DNA of 55,874 nucleotides from positions 1 to 55,874 of the forward strand of contig NZ_FNWS01000008.1 in assembly GCF_900108455.1 (NCBI RefSeq). The letters run 5' to 3'. How positions within the stretch are numbered: position 1 is the stretch's first letter; every line of letters begins with the position of its first letter. Source of the DNA: Fructobacillus pseudoficulneus (GTDB lineage: Bacteria > Bacillota > Bacilli > Lactobacillales > Lactobacillaceae). Shown in pieces: positions 54,670 to 55,874 of the stretch. The notes below the pieces were generated by a model. It had not been told where the DNA came from. It did not search any database and was given only the letters and a program-made list of their open reading frames with translations. The translations under genes were made by a program, and so were the position numbers.

Positions 54670-55515
54670 ATGACAGTTGAAAAACTAATTAAGAGAAACA
54701 ACGAACTCCGTTCAGAATTAAATCGAGAAAACGAAGCTTTCTATTCGGACTTCCTAATTTATGCCAGAACAACGAATTGGCTAAAAGACGAACAGGCAGT
54801 TGAGGAGCAATTGCTTGCCATCCTCCAAGACATTTTGGAGGCGCAAAAAGACGGTCAGTCAGCTGCTGATTACTTTGGTACTGATCCGAAGCACGTTGCT
54901 GATTCCTTGCTGAAGAGCTTGCCTATCAAAGTGTCGTCCTTTTTTTCTTTGATCTTTTACGCCTTCTTCGGTTACCTTGCCATTACTTTTATTCCATCCA
55001 TATCCGTTCCGGGAAAAGTCATCGATTTGGGGGACTACATGCTTTCCGGAGCTTATCTGACCGTAGGTGCCTGTTTCGTGACTTGGCTAATGGGTGAAGC
55101 CATCTATGCTTTCAAGAGAAATCCACTTCAAAAGTGGCTGAAATACATTTTTTCGTTCATCATTGCGGTTGCCTTTCTTTTCCCAGCCTTTGCTATTAAC
55201 GTTTGGGTGAAGACACCAATCCGGTCCACCTTTGATGGCTGGATTGGGATTGCTACGATTGTGGTTATGCTAATTGTATTGGGCATTTATCAAAAAATTT
55301 CTCGTTTTGATAAAATTATTAATCGACCAATTTTCTACTACATCGTCTTCCAAGCAATTGTCGGTATTACTAGTCGCCTGCCATTTTTCGAAAATCAGAT
55401 AGCAACAAAGAACGGTAAGTTGTTATTGGCTGGGATACTCGTAATCGGTTTGCTTGTTTTCTGGTTGTTTTCTTGGCGGACACTTCAGAAAATGAAGAAT
55501 GATAACGAAAAGTAA
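54670..55515 (+). CDS. DUF1129-family membrane protein
   Basis: A 281-residue protein. Residues 1-95 are cytoplasmic and helical, with the DUF1129/DUF1700-like opening (IKRNNELRSELNRENEAFYSDFLIYARTTNW, then DILEAQKDGQSAADYFGTDP). Six to seven membrane helices follow from about residue 95. Such proteins are usually encoded next to a PadR regulator, as here, and may sense or respond to membrane stress. The function is not established. ATG 54670 follows AAGGAG; the stop of the PadR gene lies one base before it. Confidence 0.9.
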   Translation: MTVEKLIKRNNELRSELNRENEAFYSDFLIYARTTNWLKDEQAVEEQLLAILQDILEAQKDGQSAADYFGTDPKHVADSLLKSLPIKVSSFFSLIFYAFFGYLAITFIPSISVPGKVIDLGDYMLSGAYLTVGACFVTWLMGEAIYAFKRNPLQKWLKYIFSFIIAVAFLFPAFAINVWVKTPIRSTFDGWIGIATIVVMLIVLGIYQKISRFDKIINRPIFYYIVFQAIVGITSRLPFFENQIATKNGKLLLAGILVIGLLVFWLFSWRTLQKMKNDNEK

Positions 55516-55561
55516 TATATTATATATGGCAGATTGTAAAATTAAACCGAACACCTTGCAT

Positions 55562-55874
55562 AAAAAAACTGCAGAGACTTTAATGGTAATTGACTAAAAT
55601 CAACCATAAAGGATCTGCAGCTTATGTCTTCTAGTTTATCAGCTCACGAACGTTCTGTCATTGAAACAATGATCAAACTTAATCATTCAACTCGAGAAAT
55701 AGCCCGTTTCTTAAAGCGTTCTCCTGCAACTATTACCTACGAGTTAAATCGAATTAAACCATACAATGCACAACAGGCTCATCATTTAGCCCAGTGTAAT
55801 CGGCACAAACACGGTCGCCATCCGACCCTGACACCTGAAATATCAGCTTTTTTGAACCATCACATTGGTATCTT
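55562..55874 (+). mobile_element. Left part of an IS30-family insertion sequence
   Basis: The element runs off the window end. Near its left end, CTGCAGAGACTTTAATGGT (55569-55587) and ACCATAAAGGATCTGCAG (55603-55620) form an imperfect inverted repeat just before the transposase start. The exact terminal repeat and target duplication cannot be fixed without the right end. Confidence 0.7.
55624..55874 (+). CDS. IS30-family transposase, N-terminal part
   Basis: The reading frame starts MSSSLSAHERSVIETMIKLN and is open to the window end (83 codons seen). The N-terminal helix-turn-helix STREIARFLKRSPATITYEL, followed by NRIKPYNAQQAHHLA and GRHPTLTPE, is the typical IS30 DNA-binding region; the DDE domain lies outside the window. 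Translation start ATG 55624 has no strong ribosome site, as is common for transposases. Confidence 0.9.
   Translation, partial: MSSSLSAHERSVIETMIKLNHSTREIARFLKRSPATITYELNRIKPYNAQQAHHLAQCNRHKHGRHPTLTPEISAFLNHHIGI

Overview
The window looks like a chromosomal segment of a lactic acid bacterium, most likely of the Leuconostoc/Fructobacillus/Weissella group. That placement is an inference. It rests on moderate GC with strong GGAGG-type ribosome binding sites, a KxYKxGKxW-signal giant adhesin, a CopY copper operon with TACAnnTGTA boxes, PurBox-like sites, an AlsS/butanediol dehydrogenase pair and an intrinsic terminator after nearly every gene. No rRNA, tRNA, CRISPR array or prophage was seen.

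Layout. 1-313: broken C-terminus of a sortase-type surface protein. 437-4322: purine interconversion genes guaC and purA (minus) divergent from purB (plus). 4587-20058: one giant repetitive adhesin reading frame (about 5,157 residues if repaired), interrupted by an in-frame stop and two single-base frameshifts. 20328-25569: an EamA transporter, an acetyltransferase, a LepA-type GTPase and catabolic acetolactate synthase. 25659-27760: a TetR regulator divergent from a nonsense-interrupted MFS exporter. 27903-28766: TPP riboswitch and tenA. 28934-29986: butanediol dehydrogenase. 30082-33283: copper operon (copY, two cupredoxins, Cu(I) ATPase). 33337-35557: PadR regulator and DHA2 exporter. 35759-36091: isolated 50-residue ORF with its own promoter and terminator. 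36163-39862: DUF1003 protein, membrane glycosyltransferase-like protein, acetyltransferase. 39961-42808: manganese-type ABC importer behind a structured leader. 43013-46415: esterase, short-chain dehydrogenase, multicopper oxidase. 46531-48485: 53-residue membrane protein, isoleucine leader peptide with attenuator, and the BrnQ branched-chain amino acid carrier. 48709-50769: type IA topoisomerase. 50962-52309: two copies of a type I toxin-antitoxin cassette flanking a prolyl-tRNA editing protein gene. 52345-55515: two acetyltransferases, a SemiSWEET, a decayed MerR-promoter locus and a PadR/DUF1129 pair. 55562-end: left part of an IS30-like element.

The most interesting material is regulatory RNA. 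The tandem TxpA/Fst-like cassettes at 50962-51307 and 51967-52309 keep their stems but differ in the antitoxin terminator loop. A classical leader-peptide attenuator with six Ile codons precedes brnQ. A leader with mutually exclusive hairpin arms precedes the manganese importer and resembles no riboswitch I know. Several genes (both surface proteins and one MFS exporter) carry single-base lesions that could be recent decay, phase variation or sequencing error.
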